From positions 1 to 50,054 of the forward strand of contig VAWH01000003.1 in assembly GCA_005888315.1 (NCBI GenBank): DNA of 50,054 nucleotides. The letters run 5' to 3'. Shown piece after piece: positions 15,086 through 23,096 of this stretch (positions are counted from its first letter, which is position 1; each line of letters begins with the position of its first letter). The position numbers and the translations under genes are program-made. Source of the stretch: Actinomycetota bacterium. GTDB lineage: Bacteria > Actinomycetota > Thermoleophilia > Gaiellales > Gaiellaceae. Below the pieces are notes generated by a model that saw only the letters and a list, made by a program, of their open reading frames with translations, did no database searches and was not told where the DNA came from.

Positions 15086-17161
15086 CTACCCTGCGGCGGT
15101 GAAGACGGGAGTGTCGGCCTTGACCGAGATCGCTCGCCCGTCGGCGAGATAGCCAGGCCGCTTCGTCCGGAAAGTCAATCGCCAGGGTCCGCGGCCGTTT
15201 ACAGGCAGCACGACCGTTCGCGAGCTGCCGGGCGTGATGACGAGCTGCCGGTCCATGTTCGGAGCGTCGAAGCGCAGCGCCGTCGGCTTCGTTTTGATCG
15301 GCAGCGACAATCGCCACCGGAGCGTTCCGCGTACGAAGCGACCGTGGTCGGGCCACAGAATCAGGTGGCCTGCCTGCGCGAGCCACCCGTCGTGGTAGAG
15401 CCCACCGACGAAGAGAGCCGCTCGAGGCGTTCCCAGCGGCCGCCAGAGTTCGTAGCCTCCGCCCCGTCCTGCAGGTTCAGCTCCGCGGAGGCGCATCCGC
15501 ACCGCGAATTCCGAGATCGCCAGCGGGGCCCGCACGGTATGCCTCCCGAGCAGGAAGCGGCCGTCGGATCCATTTGTGACGTGCTTGTAGCCGAATGCGT
15601 CGATCGGCGTCGCCTGCTCGTAGAAGAGAACCTCGTCGACCGAACGGTTCCAGAACAGCTGCTCGTGCGCGCCCGCGTGCGGCGTCGCAGGCGTCTGGAT
15701 CAGCAGTACGTGGCGGAGTCCGGAGTGGTCGAGCCAGCGCGCGTCGGGAGGGAGGAGAGCCCTGCGGACGGAGTCGGCTACGTGGCGGTCGACTGAGGCC
15801 GAACCGGCGGACGCGGCGACCGCGATCACGAGCGAGAGAGGCAGTGCGAGCATCGCGAGCCTGGCTCGCCAGGCGATCCCAACTGCAAGTACCGACAAGA
15901 TCGCGGCCGCGATTGCGATCGCGAGGGATCCATTCGCGGCTCCGATGGCGTGCTCGAGCCGGAAGACGCCGAGCAGGAACGGCGAGTCCTGTTTGTTGTC
16001 GCCGACGCTATACGGTGCGAGCGGGACCCGTGCGGAAACCGCGAGCAGGGCGACCGCGAGCAAGGCGAGCGGGAGCCGAGCCGGTCGGCCGCGGTTCAGG
16101 TAGAGCCCGAACCAGGGCAGGACGAGCGGCAGCAGGGCCATGAAATAGCGCTCCTGGAACCGCGGCGACCCGTTTGATGCGTACAGCGACGTCTCGGCGA
16201 AGAGGATCAGCAGCAACCCCGCCGTGATGCCGCCGAACGCCGCCTCCTCACGCGAGCGAGGACGGGCCAGCGCGTAGCCAAAGCCGATCACCGCGCCGGG
16301 CACGAGCACCCAGCCCGCGCAGTAGACGAGCAGCATCGAGTCAGTTGCGATCCAGTGGGCGATCGCGCCCGGTTGGACGTGCAGGTCGATTACGCTGTTG
16401 TAGTAGCCGAGGACACGGCTCGGGCCGAGCATGACCAGCGCGGCAACCGGCGCCGCGAAGACCCCCCAGGTCAGCCGAAAGCTGCGCAGCGCGCTACGGA
16501 TCGATCCACGCTCGACGGCGAGTGCGCCTACAACGAAAACGATCGGCAGCAATGCGTACTGGACGCGTGTCATCGCCGTCAGGCCGGCGAGCACGATGAA
16601 CGCCACTTGCGCGCGGCGGCTCGGCCGCGAGAGCGCGCACACGGCCGCGTAGAGCGTCGTCAGCACGAGCGGGTAGGCGAGCGGATCGGCGAGGACGAAG
16701 GAGGCGAAGAAGAGATCCGGCGAAACAACGGCAAGCGCCGCCGCCGCGAGCGCGAGACCGGAGCCGACCCCGAGGCGACGTGCCAGAAGGTAGACCGGAA
16801 CGGCCGCCAGCGACATCGCCAACGCGTTCTCGGCCTGCGTCAGCCGGTAGGCGAGCGTCGGATCGTGGAAGAGCCAGAAGGGCGCGGCAGCGAGCGGTTC
16901 GAGCACTGCCGGGAAGTGCGCCGGTCCGCCCCTGATCAGCGGCCGGCCGTGCTCGGCGAGTGACCGCGAGATCGACGCGTAGATGTACTCGTCGGGAAAG
17001 TAGAGCGGCGTCGCATGGGCGAGGGCTGCCAGGAGCCGACTCAAGAAGCTGGCGCCGACGATGCCCGCGAGCACGAGCCTTGCCGGGACCGCCGAGATGC
17101 GGGCGAGCCCGAGCGGCAGCCGCAGCTCCTCGGTCCGCGGGGCGCTGAAATCGATCGCCAC
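15086..17161 (-). CDS. Polytopic GT-C-like membrane protein (putative glycosyltransferase)
   Basis: A 691-residue protein with about ten to twelve hydrophobic segments in its first two thirds and a long soluble C-terminal domain (about 480-691) rich in beta pattern. The first periplasmic loop carries an acidic pair in YFPDEYIYASISRSL, where GT-C transferases (ArnT/PMT/mannosyltransferase class) hold their catalytic Asp/Glu. A later loop reads SPRFQERYFMALLPLVLPW. Such enzymes move sugars from polyprenyl-phosphate donors to lipids, glycans or proteins outside the membrane. Donor and acceptor are unknown, and no glycan genes adjoin it. The family call rests on topology and this motif. Confidence 0.75.
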   Translation of the reverse strand: MAIDFSAPRTEELRLPLGLARISAVPARLVLAGIVGASFLSRLLAALAHATPLYFPDEYIYASISRSLAEHGRPLIRGGPAHFPAVLEPLAAAPFWLFHDPTLAYRLTQAENALAMSLAAVPVYLLARRLGVGSGLALAAAALAVVSPDLFFASFVLADPLAYPLVLTTLYAAVCALSRPSRRAQVAFIVLAGLTAMTRVQYALLPIVFVVGALAVERGSIRSALRSFRLTWGVFAAPVAALVMLGPSRVLGYYNSVIDLHVQPGAIAHWIATDSMLLVYCAGWVLVPGAVIGFGYALARPRSREEAAFGGITAGLLLILFAETSLYASNGSPRFQERYFMALLPLVLPWFGLYLNRGRPARLPLALLAVALLAVSARVPLAPYSVGDNKQDSPFLLGVFRLEHAIGAANGSLAIAIAAAILSVLAVGIAWRARLAMLALPLSLVIAVAASAGSASVDRHVADSVRRALLPPDARWLDHSGLRHVLLIQTPATPHAGAHEQLFWNRSVDEVLFYEQATPIDAFGYKHVTNGSDGRFLLGRHTVRAPLAISEFAVRMRLRGAEPAGRGGGYELWRPLGTPRAALFVGGLYHDGWLAQAGHLILWPDHGRFVRGTLRWRLSLPIKTKPTALRFDAPNMDRQLVITPGSSRTVVLPVNGRGPWRLTFRTKRPGYLADGRAISVKADTPVFTAAG

Positions 17162-17189
17162 GCAGGGCTCATCGGCAAGACCCCGGCAT

Positions 17190-17318
17190 CCCTTGAACGA
17201 GTGACGCGCTTCCAGCGCCTGTTCTCCGTGCGCCGTGTTTAGACGGTCGCACCGGCAAAGCCGGCACGACTTCCAGATCGGCGTCGCAAGCGAACGCCTC
17301 GGCCCTTGAACGAGTGAC
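17190..17318. repeat. 16-bp direct repeat flanking a 97-bp spacer
   Basis: CCCTTGAACGAGTGAC occurs at 17190-17205 and again at 17303-17318. The copies bracket the region upstream of the GT-C-like gene. The spacer includes CCGTGTTTAGACGG, a near palindrome, and CACCGGCAAAGCCGG with a small stem. It could be a duplicated promoter element or a target-site-like footprint; no gene is visible inside. Confidence 0.5.
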
Positions 17319-17350
17319 TACGAAGACGTTACGAAGACCGCTACGAAGAC
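17319..17350. repeat. Triple TACGAAGAC repeat at the end of the zinc-ribbon gene
   Basis: TACGAAGAC is present at 17319-17327, 17330-17338 and 17342-17350. Read on the minus strand, each unit is GTCTTCGTA, and the first contains the last two serine codons and the TAG stop of the zinc-ribbon gene. The following copies form stop-like TAA and TAG triplets. It looks like slippage duplication of a gene end. Confidence 0.55.
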
Positions 17351-17502
17351 GTGCCGTCGCCGCCGTTCGCACGCTCGGCGGGCACGAACAGGCGGCAGTG
17401 CGGACACTTGAAGCCCTCGTGCCGCGAGCCCTCGGCGATCAGCTCGCCGTCGAACGTCTTCTTGCAGTGCGGACAGAGGATCGCTTGGGGTGCCACATTC
17501 AT
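17341..17502 (-). CDS. Small zinc-ribbon protein (53 aa)
   Basis: A 53-residue protein with two CPHC knuckles, ILCPHCKKTFDGEL and FKCPHCRLFVPAER, spaced as in a four-cysteine zinc ribbon. Such proteins bind nucleic acid or other proteins; the exact role is unknown. The ATG at 17502 has no Shine-Dalgarno site, but TACTTT lies 8 bases upstream on the minus strand, fitting a leaderless TANNNT promoter. The frame is open for 135 more codons upstream, but that stretch is the antisense of other sequence and lacks protein character. The 3' end lies in a triple repeat. Confidence 0.75.
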   Translation of the reverse strand: MNVAPQAILCPHCKKTFDGELIAEGSRHEGFKCPHCRLFVPAERANGGDGTSS

Positions 17503-17589
17503 ACAACGCGAAAGTAGCAAAGGGGATTCGCCCGAGGGGTCGACAGGCCGCCCTGCGTCGACCATAGTGAGTCCTCGATCTCTGCGGCC

Positions 17590-17718
17590 ATGAGACTCGA
17601 TCCAAACACCCATGCCTACGTGATGGCGACGGCTTTCCTGACGTCGATCTGCTTTGCGATCGCTGCGATGAGCGTGGTCGGACTCGCGATCCACCTCTTC
17701 GTTCCCGGCGCCGGCTGA
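17590..17718 (+). CDS. Putative 42-residue single-helix membrane protein
   Basis: An unbroken frame from ATG 17590 to TGA 17716 encodes MRLDPNTHAYVM followed by one long hydrophobic helix (about residues 13-38, ending GLAIHLFVPGAG). The composition is clearly membrane-like, and the frame lies in an otherwise empty 300-base gap, so it is likely a real small protein. There is no clear ribosome site and the promoter is uncertain. It faces away from the zinc-ribbon gene and precedes dps. Function is unknown. Confidence 0.5.
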   Translation: MRLDPNTHAYVMATAFLTSICFAIAAMSVVGLAIHLFVPGAG

Positions 17719-17806
17719 GCAGCCGCCAAATCGCGTCCTTCCGGGCCGCTCCGCGGGCCGGGCTCCGCGTGCGACGATGCGGGATCCAACCAGCCGGGAG
17801 GTCACC

Positions 17807-18304
17807 ATGGCCACGCAGACGCACCGCACCTTCTCCACGCGCATCGACATCGTCGATTCCTCGCGCGACGAGCTCGTCGAGCTCCTGAACGCGCGCCTCG
17901 CCGACACGTTCGACCTCTACTCGCAGCTCAAGCAGGCGCACTGGAACGTCAAGGGCAGCGACTTCATCCAGCTGCACGAGCTCTACGACACGATCGCCGA
18001 GAGCGTGCTCGAGTACGTCGACACGATCGCCGAGCGGGCGACCGCTCTCGGCGGGCTCGCGCTCGGCACCGCTCGGATGGCGGCCGCAGCCTCGACACTC
18101 GACGAGTACCCCGCGGACGCCGTCGCGGGCATGGACACCGTCGCCGCGATCGCCGACCGCCTCGGTGTGTACGGCGCCTCGGCGCGCGCCGCCATCGAGG
18201 CTGCGCTCGAGCTCGACGACCAGGACACGGCCGATCTGTTCATCGAGGTCTCTCGCGCGACCGACAAGCACCTCTGGTTCGTCGAGGCGCACCAGCAGGC
18301 GTAA
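17807..18304 (+). CDS. dps: Dps-type ferritin, DNA-protecting iron-storage protein
   Basis: A 165-residue Dps. The intersubunit ferroxidase site fits exactly: His45 (QAHWNVKG), His57 (QLHELYD), Asp72 and Glu76, the 12/15/4 spacing of E. coli Dps. Dps dodecamers oxidise and store iron with peroxide, limiting Fenton damage to DNA. ATG 17807 follows GGGAGG at 17796-17801. The stop overlaps the cupin start by one base (TAATG), and a DUF2630 gene follows, giving a three-gene unit. With the two SOD-family genes it adds to the window's oxidative-stress content, but a shared regulator is not evident. Confidence 0.93.
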   Translation: MATQTHRTFSTRIDIVDSSRDELVELLNARLADTFDLYSQLKQAHWNVKGSDFIQLHELYDTIAESVLEYVDTIAERATALGGLALGTARMAAAASTLDEYPADAVAGMDTVAAIADRLGVYGASARAAIEAALELDDQDTADLFIEVSRATDKHLWFVEAHQQA

Positions 18305-18639
18305 TGGTCAAGATCACCGACAAGACCGACTACAGCCGCTTCGCCCGGCCGACGGACGAGGACGAAGGGATGTGGCTCGACCACGTCGAGGTCCACCTCG
18401 TGACGCATCCGGTCGGCCAGGTCAAAGAGATGCACACCCACGATCCTCCGCAGGACCACGTCATCGTCATGCGCTCGGGCCGAATGCGGTGGACGGTCGA
18501 GGATCAGACGCTCGACGCGGCCCCGGGCGACGTGATCGTGACGCCGGCGGGAGTTGCGCACGGCTACGAAGTCTTGGGCGACGAGCCGGCCCGGGTCGTG
18601 TGCGTCGACTCCCCAAAGCGAGCGAAACCGGAGGGCTGA
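18304..18639 (+). CDS. Small cupin-domain protein
   Basis: A 111-residue single-domain cupin. Motif 1 is GQVKEMHTHDPPQDHVIVMRSG, with His-x-His and a third His where Glu is common. Motif 2 is PGDVIVTPAGVAHGYE, with the fourth ligand His, so a metal site is likely. Function is unknown: cupins this size can be dioxygenases, isomerases or sugar/ligand-binding proteins. The ATG overlaps the dps stop (TAATG), so it is translationally coupled to dps, suggesting a linked role in iron or oxidant handling. Confidence 0.85.
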   Translation: MVKITDKTDYSRFARPTDEDEGMWLDHVEVHLVTHPVGQVKEMHTHDPPQDHVIVMRSGRMRWTVEDQTLDAAPGDVIVTPAGVAHGYEVLGDEPARVVCVDSPKRAKPEG

Positions 18640-18640
18640 G

Positions 18641-18883
18641 ATGGACGACGCCGAGATCCACAAGCGCATTGAGCAACTGGTCGGCGAGGAGCAGCAGCTG
18701 TACGACCGCGGCGCCGAGGGCGGTCTGAGCGAGAGCGAGCACCGGCGGCTCGAGTCGATCAAGGTCGGGCTCGACCAGTGCTGGGACCTGCTCCGGCAAC
18801 GCCGTGCGCTCCGCGAGGCAGGTCGCGACCCGGGTGCCGCCCACGTCCGCGACCCGGAGGTCGTCGAGCGGTACGAGCAGTGA
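18641..18883 (+). CDS. DUF2630 family protein
   Basis: An 80-residue charged, mostly helical protein. It matches the pattern of DUF2630: DDAEIHKRIEQLVGEEQQLY, then LSESEHRRLESIKVGLDQCWDLLRQRRALREAG. The family is typical of actinobacteria and has no established function. ATG 18641 follows GGAGG at about 18630 and lies one base after the cupin stop, so it is the third gene of the dps unit. The coiled-coil-like helices suggest an oligomer or adaptor. Confidence 0.85.
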   Translation: MDDAEIHKRIEQLVGEEQQLYDRGAEGGLSESEHRRLESIKVGLDQCWDLLRQRRALREAGRDPGAAHVRDPEVVERYEQ

Positions 18884-18887
18884 GCGA

Positions 18888-18902
18888 CGGCTGACTCAGC
18901 CG
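18888..18902. terminator. Short palindrome between convergent stops
   Basis: CGGCTGA-C-TCAGCCG is a perfect 7-bp dyad in the 12-base gap where the dps unit meets the opposite membrane gene; it overlaps the latter's stop. It could act as a bidirectional terminator, though as RNA only the outer four or five pairs can form. Confidence 0.4.
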
Positions 18903-19375
18903 GCGAGCGAGACGAAGCCGCCGACGATCGCGCCGTAGGCGACGTGCGCGAGCAGCGTCGCCAGCAGCGTCTGCCGGCCGTAGTTGACGAGCAGGAAGCC
19001 CGGCGGTTCGAGCAGCGGCGCCGAGCCGGCTGCGTCGAACGTCGTGCCCATCCGCGGGTGCACGACCGGCAGGAGGATGTTGACCAGCGCGCTACCGGCA
19101 AAGAGGGCATGGACGAGCCCGAAGCCGGCGCCGAGGAGGAAGCCGCTTCGGCCGATGACTCGAAAGATCGCGTAGTAGGCCAGGGCGAAGATCAGGCCGA
19201 AGACGAAGTGGAGGGCGTACCCGATCGCCTTGGCGTGAACGCGGTCGGCCGTCACGGCGGTGCCGAGCAGGAAAGGGATGTCCATGCGAGTCACACCCAG
19301 CTCGCTGGCCGCGCGCAGGATGGTCGTCAGCACCACCGTGCCGGCAAGCCCCCCGACGATCGCTCCCCAGATCAC
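18896..19375 (-). CDS. Four-helix integral membrane protein, unknown function
   Basis: A 159-residue membrane protein with hydrophobic segments at about 3-24, 52-75, 80-102 and 133-155. Two loops carry charged residues (GVTRMDIPFLLGTAVTADRVHAKAIGYALH), a pattern seen in uncharacterised actinobacterial membrane proteins. Its start overlaps the stop of the GH15 gene by 4 bases (19372-19375, ATGA), so it is expressed with it. No transporter or enzyme motif was recognised. Confidence 0.75.
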   Translation of the reverse strand: MIWGAIVGGLAGTVVLTTILRAASELGVTRMDIPFLLGTAVTADRVHAKAIGYALHFVFGLIFALAYYAIFRVIGRSGFLLGAGFGLVHALFAGSALVNILLPVVHPRMGTTFDAAGSAPLLEPPGFLLVNYGRQTLLATLLAHVAYGAIVGGFVSLAG

Positions 19376-21153
19376 CGCTCGCTCGCACGCGTGTAGGCCA
19401 CCGCCGCGTTGATCAGCGCCAGGTGCGTCAGGCCCTGCGGGAAGTTGCCGAGGAACTCTCCGGTCTCGGCGTGGAACTCCTCGGCGTAGAGGCCGACGTC
19501 ATTGGCGAGTCCGACGAGCTCGTCCATCAGGGCGGCGGCCTGCTCGAGCCGTCCCTGCCGGGCGAAGGCCTCCGCAAGCCAGAAAGAGCAGGTCAGGAAG
19601 GCGCCGGGCTCGTCGGCCCAGCGGTAGACGAGCGGACCGCGGGCGAGCTCCCGGCGCACGGCGTCGACAGTGCCGAGCATGTGCGATGAGTCGGGCTCGT
19701 CGTATTCGGCAAGCACGGCGAGGAGCAGGGCGGAGTCGAGCTCTTCTTCGCCGGCGCTCCGGACATAGCTGCCCTTGCGTTGCGAGTAGCAGCGCGTGTC
19801 GACGAAGGCCCTGATGCGCGCTTCCTCGTCGCGCCATCGCTCGACGTGCTTGCGTGGCAGGAGCCCGCGTTCGGCGAGCTCGCAGGCCCGCCGGAGAGCA
19901 ACCGCGCACATCATCTTGGACTGCGTGAAATGCCGCGGCTCGCCGCGGAGCTCCCAGATTCCCGCGTCCGGCTGCTCCCAGATCCCACAGATGTGGTCGG
20001 CGATCTCGGCCAGCCGGCGTCCTTGGTCGCGATCGAGTCCGCCTGAGAAGTCGGCGAATTTGGCGGCAGCACCTAGCACCTCGCCGTAGACGTCCAGCTG
20101 GGTCTGCCCGGCCGCGCCGTTGCCGACGCGGGCGGGGTGCGACCTGCGGTAGCCGGTGAGCGACAGCGACCTTTCCTCGGCCTCGGGCCGCCCGTCGAGG
20201 CGGTAGAGGACCTGTAGGCGCGGGTGCGTCAGTTGCGAGGCGTGCAGCAGCCACGAGAAGAACGCGTACGCCTCGGGAGCGCATCCGAGTGCCAGTAGAG
20301 CTTCGAGCGTGAACGCCGAGTCCCGAGGCCACGAGTAGCGGTAGTCCCAGTTGCGGTCGGCGCCGATTTCCTCCGGGAGCGAGGTCGTGGCGGCTGCTGC
20401 AATCGCGCCCGACGGGGCGTAGACGAGGAGTTTCAGGGCCAGGGCGCTGCGCAGGACGGCGTCCGGCCAGGGGCCGGCGTACTTGCGCCCGTCGCTCCAA
20501 CGGCGCCACGCGCCTCTCGTCGCCTCGAGGCGAGCCTCGACCTCTCGGCGGGCGGGGAGGACAAGCGGTTCCTGGTGTGCGGCGCTGAGGACAAGCAGCT
20601 CGGCTCCGCCCGTTCGCGTGCTGAAGCGGCCGGCGATGGCGCCGTCACTCGTCGTCGCCTCGCCGGCTCCGAACGAGCAGACGGCGAGGGCATCGCGGCC
20701 CGCGGTCGCGACCGGTACGCCGGCGCGGTGCTCGATCCGCGTGTCGGCGGAGGCGTAGCCGAATCGTGATTCCACCCGCCACCGCATCGGAACCTCGCCC
20801 GCGAGCCCGTCGATCCTGCGGACGAGCTCCCGGTAGGGGCTGAGACCCGCTGCGGGAAGCGTCATCGCATCGGTCACGCGGACGACGCCTGCGGCCGTCG
20901 TGAAGGTCGTCTCGAGCACGTTCGTGCCGGGCAGATAACGGCGCGTCGTCTCGTATCCTGCTTCCGGCTCGAGGACGAAGCGGCCGCCGCGCTCGCTGTC
21001 GAGCAACGCGCCGAAGACGCTCGCTGAGTCGAGATCGGGCACGCACAGCCAATCGATCGCACCGTCGCGCGCGATCAACGCGACGGTGCGCCCGTCGCCG
21101 ACGGCGCCGTAGTCGGCGATCGGCGCGTAGCCGTCAATTCGCCCGTGGTTCAC
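19372..21153 (-). CDS. Glycoside hydrolase family 15 protein (trehalase/glucoamylase-like)
   Basis: A 593-residue two-domain GH15 enzyme. The N-terminal beta-sandwich (1-215) begins with the typical IADYGAVGDGRTVALIARDGAIDWLCVPD. The (alpha/alpha)6 barrel holds DRNWDYRYSWPRDSAFTLEAL, the general-acid glutamate region GIWELRGEPRHFTQSK, and the general-base region YAEEFHAETGEFLGNFPQGLTH. There is no signal peptide, so it acts on cytoplasmic alpha-glucosides. Actinobacterial relatives of this layout include trehalases, so trehalose is a good guess, with maltodextrins as the alternative. It is first in an operon with a small membrane protein. ATG 21153 is the only sensible start. Confidence 0.92.
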   Translation of the reverse strand: MNHGRIDGYAPIADYGAVGDGRTVALIARDGAIDWLCVPDLDSASVFGALLDSERGGRFVLEPEAGYETTRRYLPGTNVLETTFTTAAGVVRVTDAMTLPAAGLSPYRELVRRIDGLAGEVPMRWRVESRFGYASADTRIEHRAGVPVATAGRDALAVCSFGAGEATTSDGAIAGRFSTRTGGAELLVLSAAHQEPLVLPARREVEARLEATRGAWRRWSDGRKYAGPWPDAVLRSALALKLLVYAPSGAIAAAATTSLPEEIGADRNWDYRYSWPRDSAFTLEALLALGCAPEAYAFFSWLLHASQLTHPRLQVLYRLDGRPEAEERSLSLTGYRRSHPARVGNGAAGQTQLDVYGEVLGAAAKFADFSGGLDRDQGRRLAEIADHICGIWEQPDAGIWELRGEPRHFTQSKMMCAVALRRACELAERGLLPRKHVERWRDEEARIRAFVDTRCYSQRKGSYVRSAGEEELDSALLLAVLAEYDEPDSSHMLGTVDAVRRELARGPLVYRWADEPGAFLTCSFWLAEAFARQGRLEQAAALMDELVGLANDVGLYAEEFHAETGEFLGNFPQGLTHLALINAAVAYTRASER

Positions 21154-21165
21154 CGAGGACGGTGG

Positions 21166-21600
21166 CTAGGAACCCCCGACTCCGAGAGCCGTCAGCAGCA
21201 CGAGCACGACGGTCGTCACGGCGAGCACCCCGTGCAGCCCCACGATCGAGACCGGAAAATGCTGCTCCGCGGGGGCGCCGGGCGCCGCAGTCTCGGCCAC
21301 GCCGGTCCTCGCCTGCCGGCGCCGCAGCCAGATCGCGAACATCGTCCAGCCGAGCGCGGCGACGACCGCGAGGATGGCGAACGCGATCCAGGCAAGAGCA
21401 TCCTTGTCCGCGATCAAGTAGATGATCCAGATGACCAGCCCGGCTGCGGCAAGCAGGAAGTGGCTCAGGATCAAGGGCGGCCGGATCCGGTTGCCGGCCT
21501 CTTGCTGCTGCCGCATCCCGCCCCGCATCAGCCAGATCGAAAGCAGCACGAAGCCGCCGCCCGCGGTGAGCACCCAGGTGATCAGCGCAGCCCACTTCAT
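21166..21600 (-). CDS. Four-helix membrane protein, unknown function
   Basis: A 144-residue membrane protein: helices at about 4-25, 43-64, 70-90 and 118-142. RRRQARTGVAETAAPG forms a basic cytoplasmic loop. AAAGGAGG precedes the ATG at 21600 (minus strand) at ideal spacing, so this is preferred over the GTG at 21603. It is transcribed in the same direction as the SufR-like regulator and lies 76 bases after it, with its own probable promoter between. Function is unknown. It ends 12 bases before the GH15 gene starts, so read-through is possible. Confidence 0.75.
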   Translation of the reverse strand: MKWAALITWVLTAGGGFVLLSIWLMRGGMRQQQEAGNRIRPPLILSHFLLAAAGLVIWIIYLIADKDALAWIAFAILAVVAALGWTMFAIWLRRRQARTGVAETAAPGAPAEQHFPVSIVGLHGVLAVTTVVLVLLTALGVGGS

Positions 21601-21653
21601 CACGCCTCCTTTGGATTGTGGTTGCGAGCAATACGCCCGCTCGGGCCGGGCGG

Positions 21654-21680
21654 TTTATACCTCGAGGCTGTATTTATCAA
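21654..21680 (-). promoter_or_regulatory. Putative promoter of the membrane gene ending at 21166
   Basis: On the minus strand TTGATA (bases 21680-21675) and TATAAA (21659-21654) resemble minus-35 and minus-10 boxes with a 15-base spacer. This is the only AT-rich spot between the two genes. The minus-35 overlaps the regulator's stop codon. Confidence 0.4.
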
Positions 21681-22378
21681 GCATCGCGAACGCCCAGTGT
21701 CAGCAGGACACGGCAATCCGCGTGATCACCCTGGCAGTCGCGCGTCTCGCAGGCGAGCTGGTCGAGGCGGCCGCCGGTTAGGGCCTGGGCAACGAGGGCG
21801 ATCCACATGCCCCGGTCGAGCCCGGCAAGTCTCGGCCGTGCGCGGACGAGCGGGCGGAGCGGGCAGGTCGGCGTCGTGATCACCGCTCGCTGACCTGTCA
21901 CCTCGGCCACGGAGGCCTGGAAGCCAAGCCTGCCGAGCGCGGTGCAAACGCGTTCGAGCGCGGCGCGAAACGATTTGGCCGGACGAAGCCGCGCCTCGCG
22001 GGCGAGCTCGCGGCCGAAACCTACCCCGGTCTCGTGCAGGCGCTCGCTGCGCCCGCGTTCCGGCAGGGTGCCGACGAGGAGGTCGATCAACTGCTCGTAG
22101 CGCCGTTCGGGGAATTCGATCCCGGACAGCTCGGGAGCGACCCGATACGTCTTGGCGGGCCGCCCCGCACCGGGCCCTCTGCGTCCGGTCCGCCGCTCGA
22201 ACGAACGGACCAAAAAGCCGGCCTCCGCCAGCCGCTCGAGCCGGCCGCGGGCGACGTTGCGGTGGATCCGCCGGGCGGCGGCGACCTCGTCGGCGGTCAC
22301 GGGCAACGGTTGCGCACGCGCGAAGAGAAGGATCTCCCGGAGCTTGCGATCACCGATCGCGTCAAGCCGATGCATCAT
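21677..22378 (-). CDS. SufR-like (COG2345-type) winged-helix regulator with C-terminal cysteines
   Basis: A 233-residue transcription factor. The N-terminal winged helix (about 10-75) includes VTADEVAAARRIHRNVARGRLERLAEAGFLV, followed by a basic linker (RRTGRRGPGAGRPAKTY) typical of this group. The C-terminal domain carries four cysteines in the pattern TTPTCPLRP, LACETRDC and HADCRVLL, where SufR-type proteins bind an Fe-S cluster; cluster binding here is inference. It is divergent from a DUF2231 gene, with a TAACC-GT-GGTTA dyad between them, and likely controls it, itself and perhaps the downstream membrane gene in response to iron or redox state. Confidence 0.8.
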   Translation of the reverse strand: MMHRLDAIGDRKLREILLFARAQPLPVTADEVAAARRIHRNVARGRLERLAEAGFLVRSFERRTGRRGPGAGRPAKTYRVAPELSGIEFPERRYEQLIDLLVGTLPERGRSERLHETGVGFGRELAREARLRPAKSFRAALERVCTALGRLGFQASVAEVTGQRAVITTPTCPLRPLVRARPRLAGLDRGMWIALVAQALTGGRLDQLACETRDCQGDHADCRVLLTLGVRDA

Positions 22379-22393
22379 TTTCTAGAAACGCGG

Positions 22394-22405
22394 TAACCGT
22401 GGTTA
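22394..22405. promoter_or_regulatory. Candidate operator TAACC-GT-GGTTA
   Basis: A perfect inverted repeat, TAACC (22394-22398) and GGTTA (22401-22405), in the 62-base divergent gap between the SufR-like regulator and the DUF2231 gene. It is a likely binding site of the regulator, judged by symmetry and position only. Confidence 0.45.
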
Positions 22406-22440
22406 GAGATCCCGTACCCATCGCAATCGAGGAGGCAACC

Positions 22441-22965
22441 GTGAAGCTGAGCTACCTCTGGCGTGGTCTACCCGGACATCCGATTCATCCACCACTGACC
22501 GATGCCACGATCGGGATCTATACCTTCGCCACGATCGCGGCCTTCATCGACGTGGTTGGAATCACCAGCGCGGCCGGCGCTTACGGCTGGTGGATCGCAC
22601 TCGTTGTCGGCCTGATCACCACCGTCTTCACGGCCCTGACGGGCTTCGCGGATTGGTTGACGCTCACCTGGGGCAGCCCGATCTGGAAGACCGCCACGAC
22701 GCACATGCTGGCGATGGTCAGTGCGACCGTCTTCTTCGGACTCGCTGCCATCTTCGGTCACGCCAGCTACACGCACGGAGACGTGAGCGCGGGCGCGTTC
22801 GTGCTGACGCTGATCGGCTTCGGCCTGCTCACCCTCGGCGGCTGGCTGGGTGGCGCCATCGTCTACGTGCACGGCATGCGCGTGCTCAGCCTGCTCGAGG
22901 AGCCGGCTTCCCGGGCGGCCGCACCGATCCCGCACCCTGAGAAGGAGATGGCCGAGGGCGGCTGA
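22441..22965 (+). CDS. DUF2231 membrane protein
   Basis: A 174-residue protein of the DUF2231 type. The N-terminal GLPGHPIHPPLTDATIGIYTFAT, with histidines around the first helix, is the family hallmark. Four membrane helices follow (about 24-44, 53-74, 86-108 and 122-143). The family is predicted to bind haem or metal through these histidines; function is not established. The GTG at 22441 is chosen because GGAGG (22431-22435) precedes it by 5 bases. Divergent from the SufR-like regulator, which probably controls it. Confidence 0.85.
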   Translation: MKLSYLWRGLPGHPIHPPLTDATIGIYTFATIAAFIDVVGITSAAGAYGWWIALVVGLITTVFTALTGFADWLTLTWGSPIWKTATTHMLAMVSATVFFGLAAIFGHASYTHGDVSAGAFVLTLIGFGLLTLGGWLGGAIVYVHGMRVLSLLEEPASRAAAPIPHPEKEMAEGG

Positions 22966-23096
22966 GGTCCGCCGACGCGCTCGAGCTGCGCCGATCGGGC
23001 GTCGGTATCAGGCCTGCTCGCGAGCGCCCTCGCTCCAGCCAGCCGACAACGGGCCGCCGGCGGGCGTAGGGTTGCCACAATCGACAAGGAGGTCGT

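Noticed and set aside
17341-17907. 188-residue minus-strand protein
   Set aside because: Only the last 53 residues form the zinc ribbon; the rest is antisense to dps and the small membrane gene.
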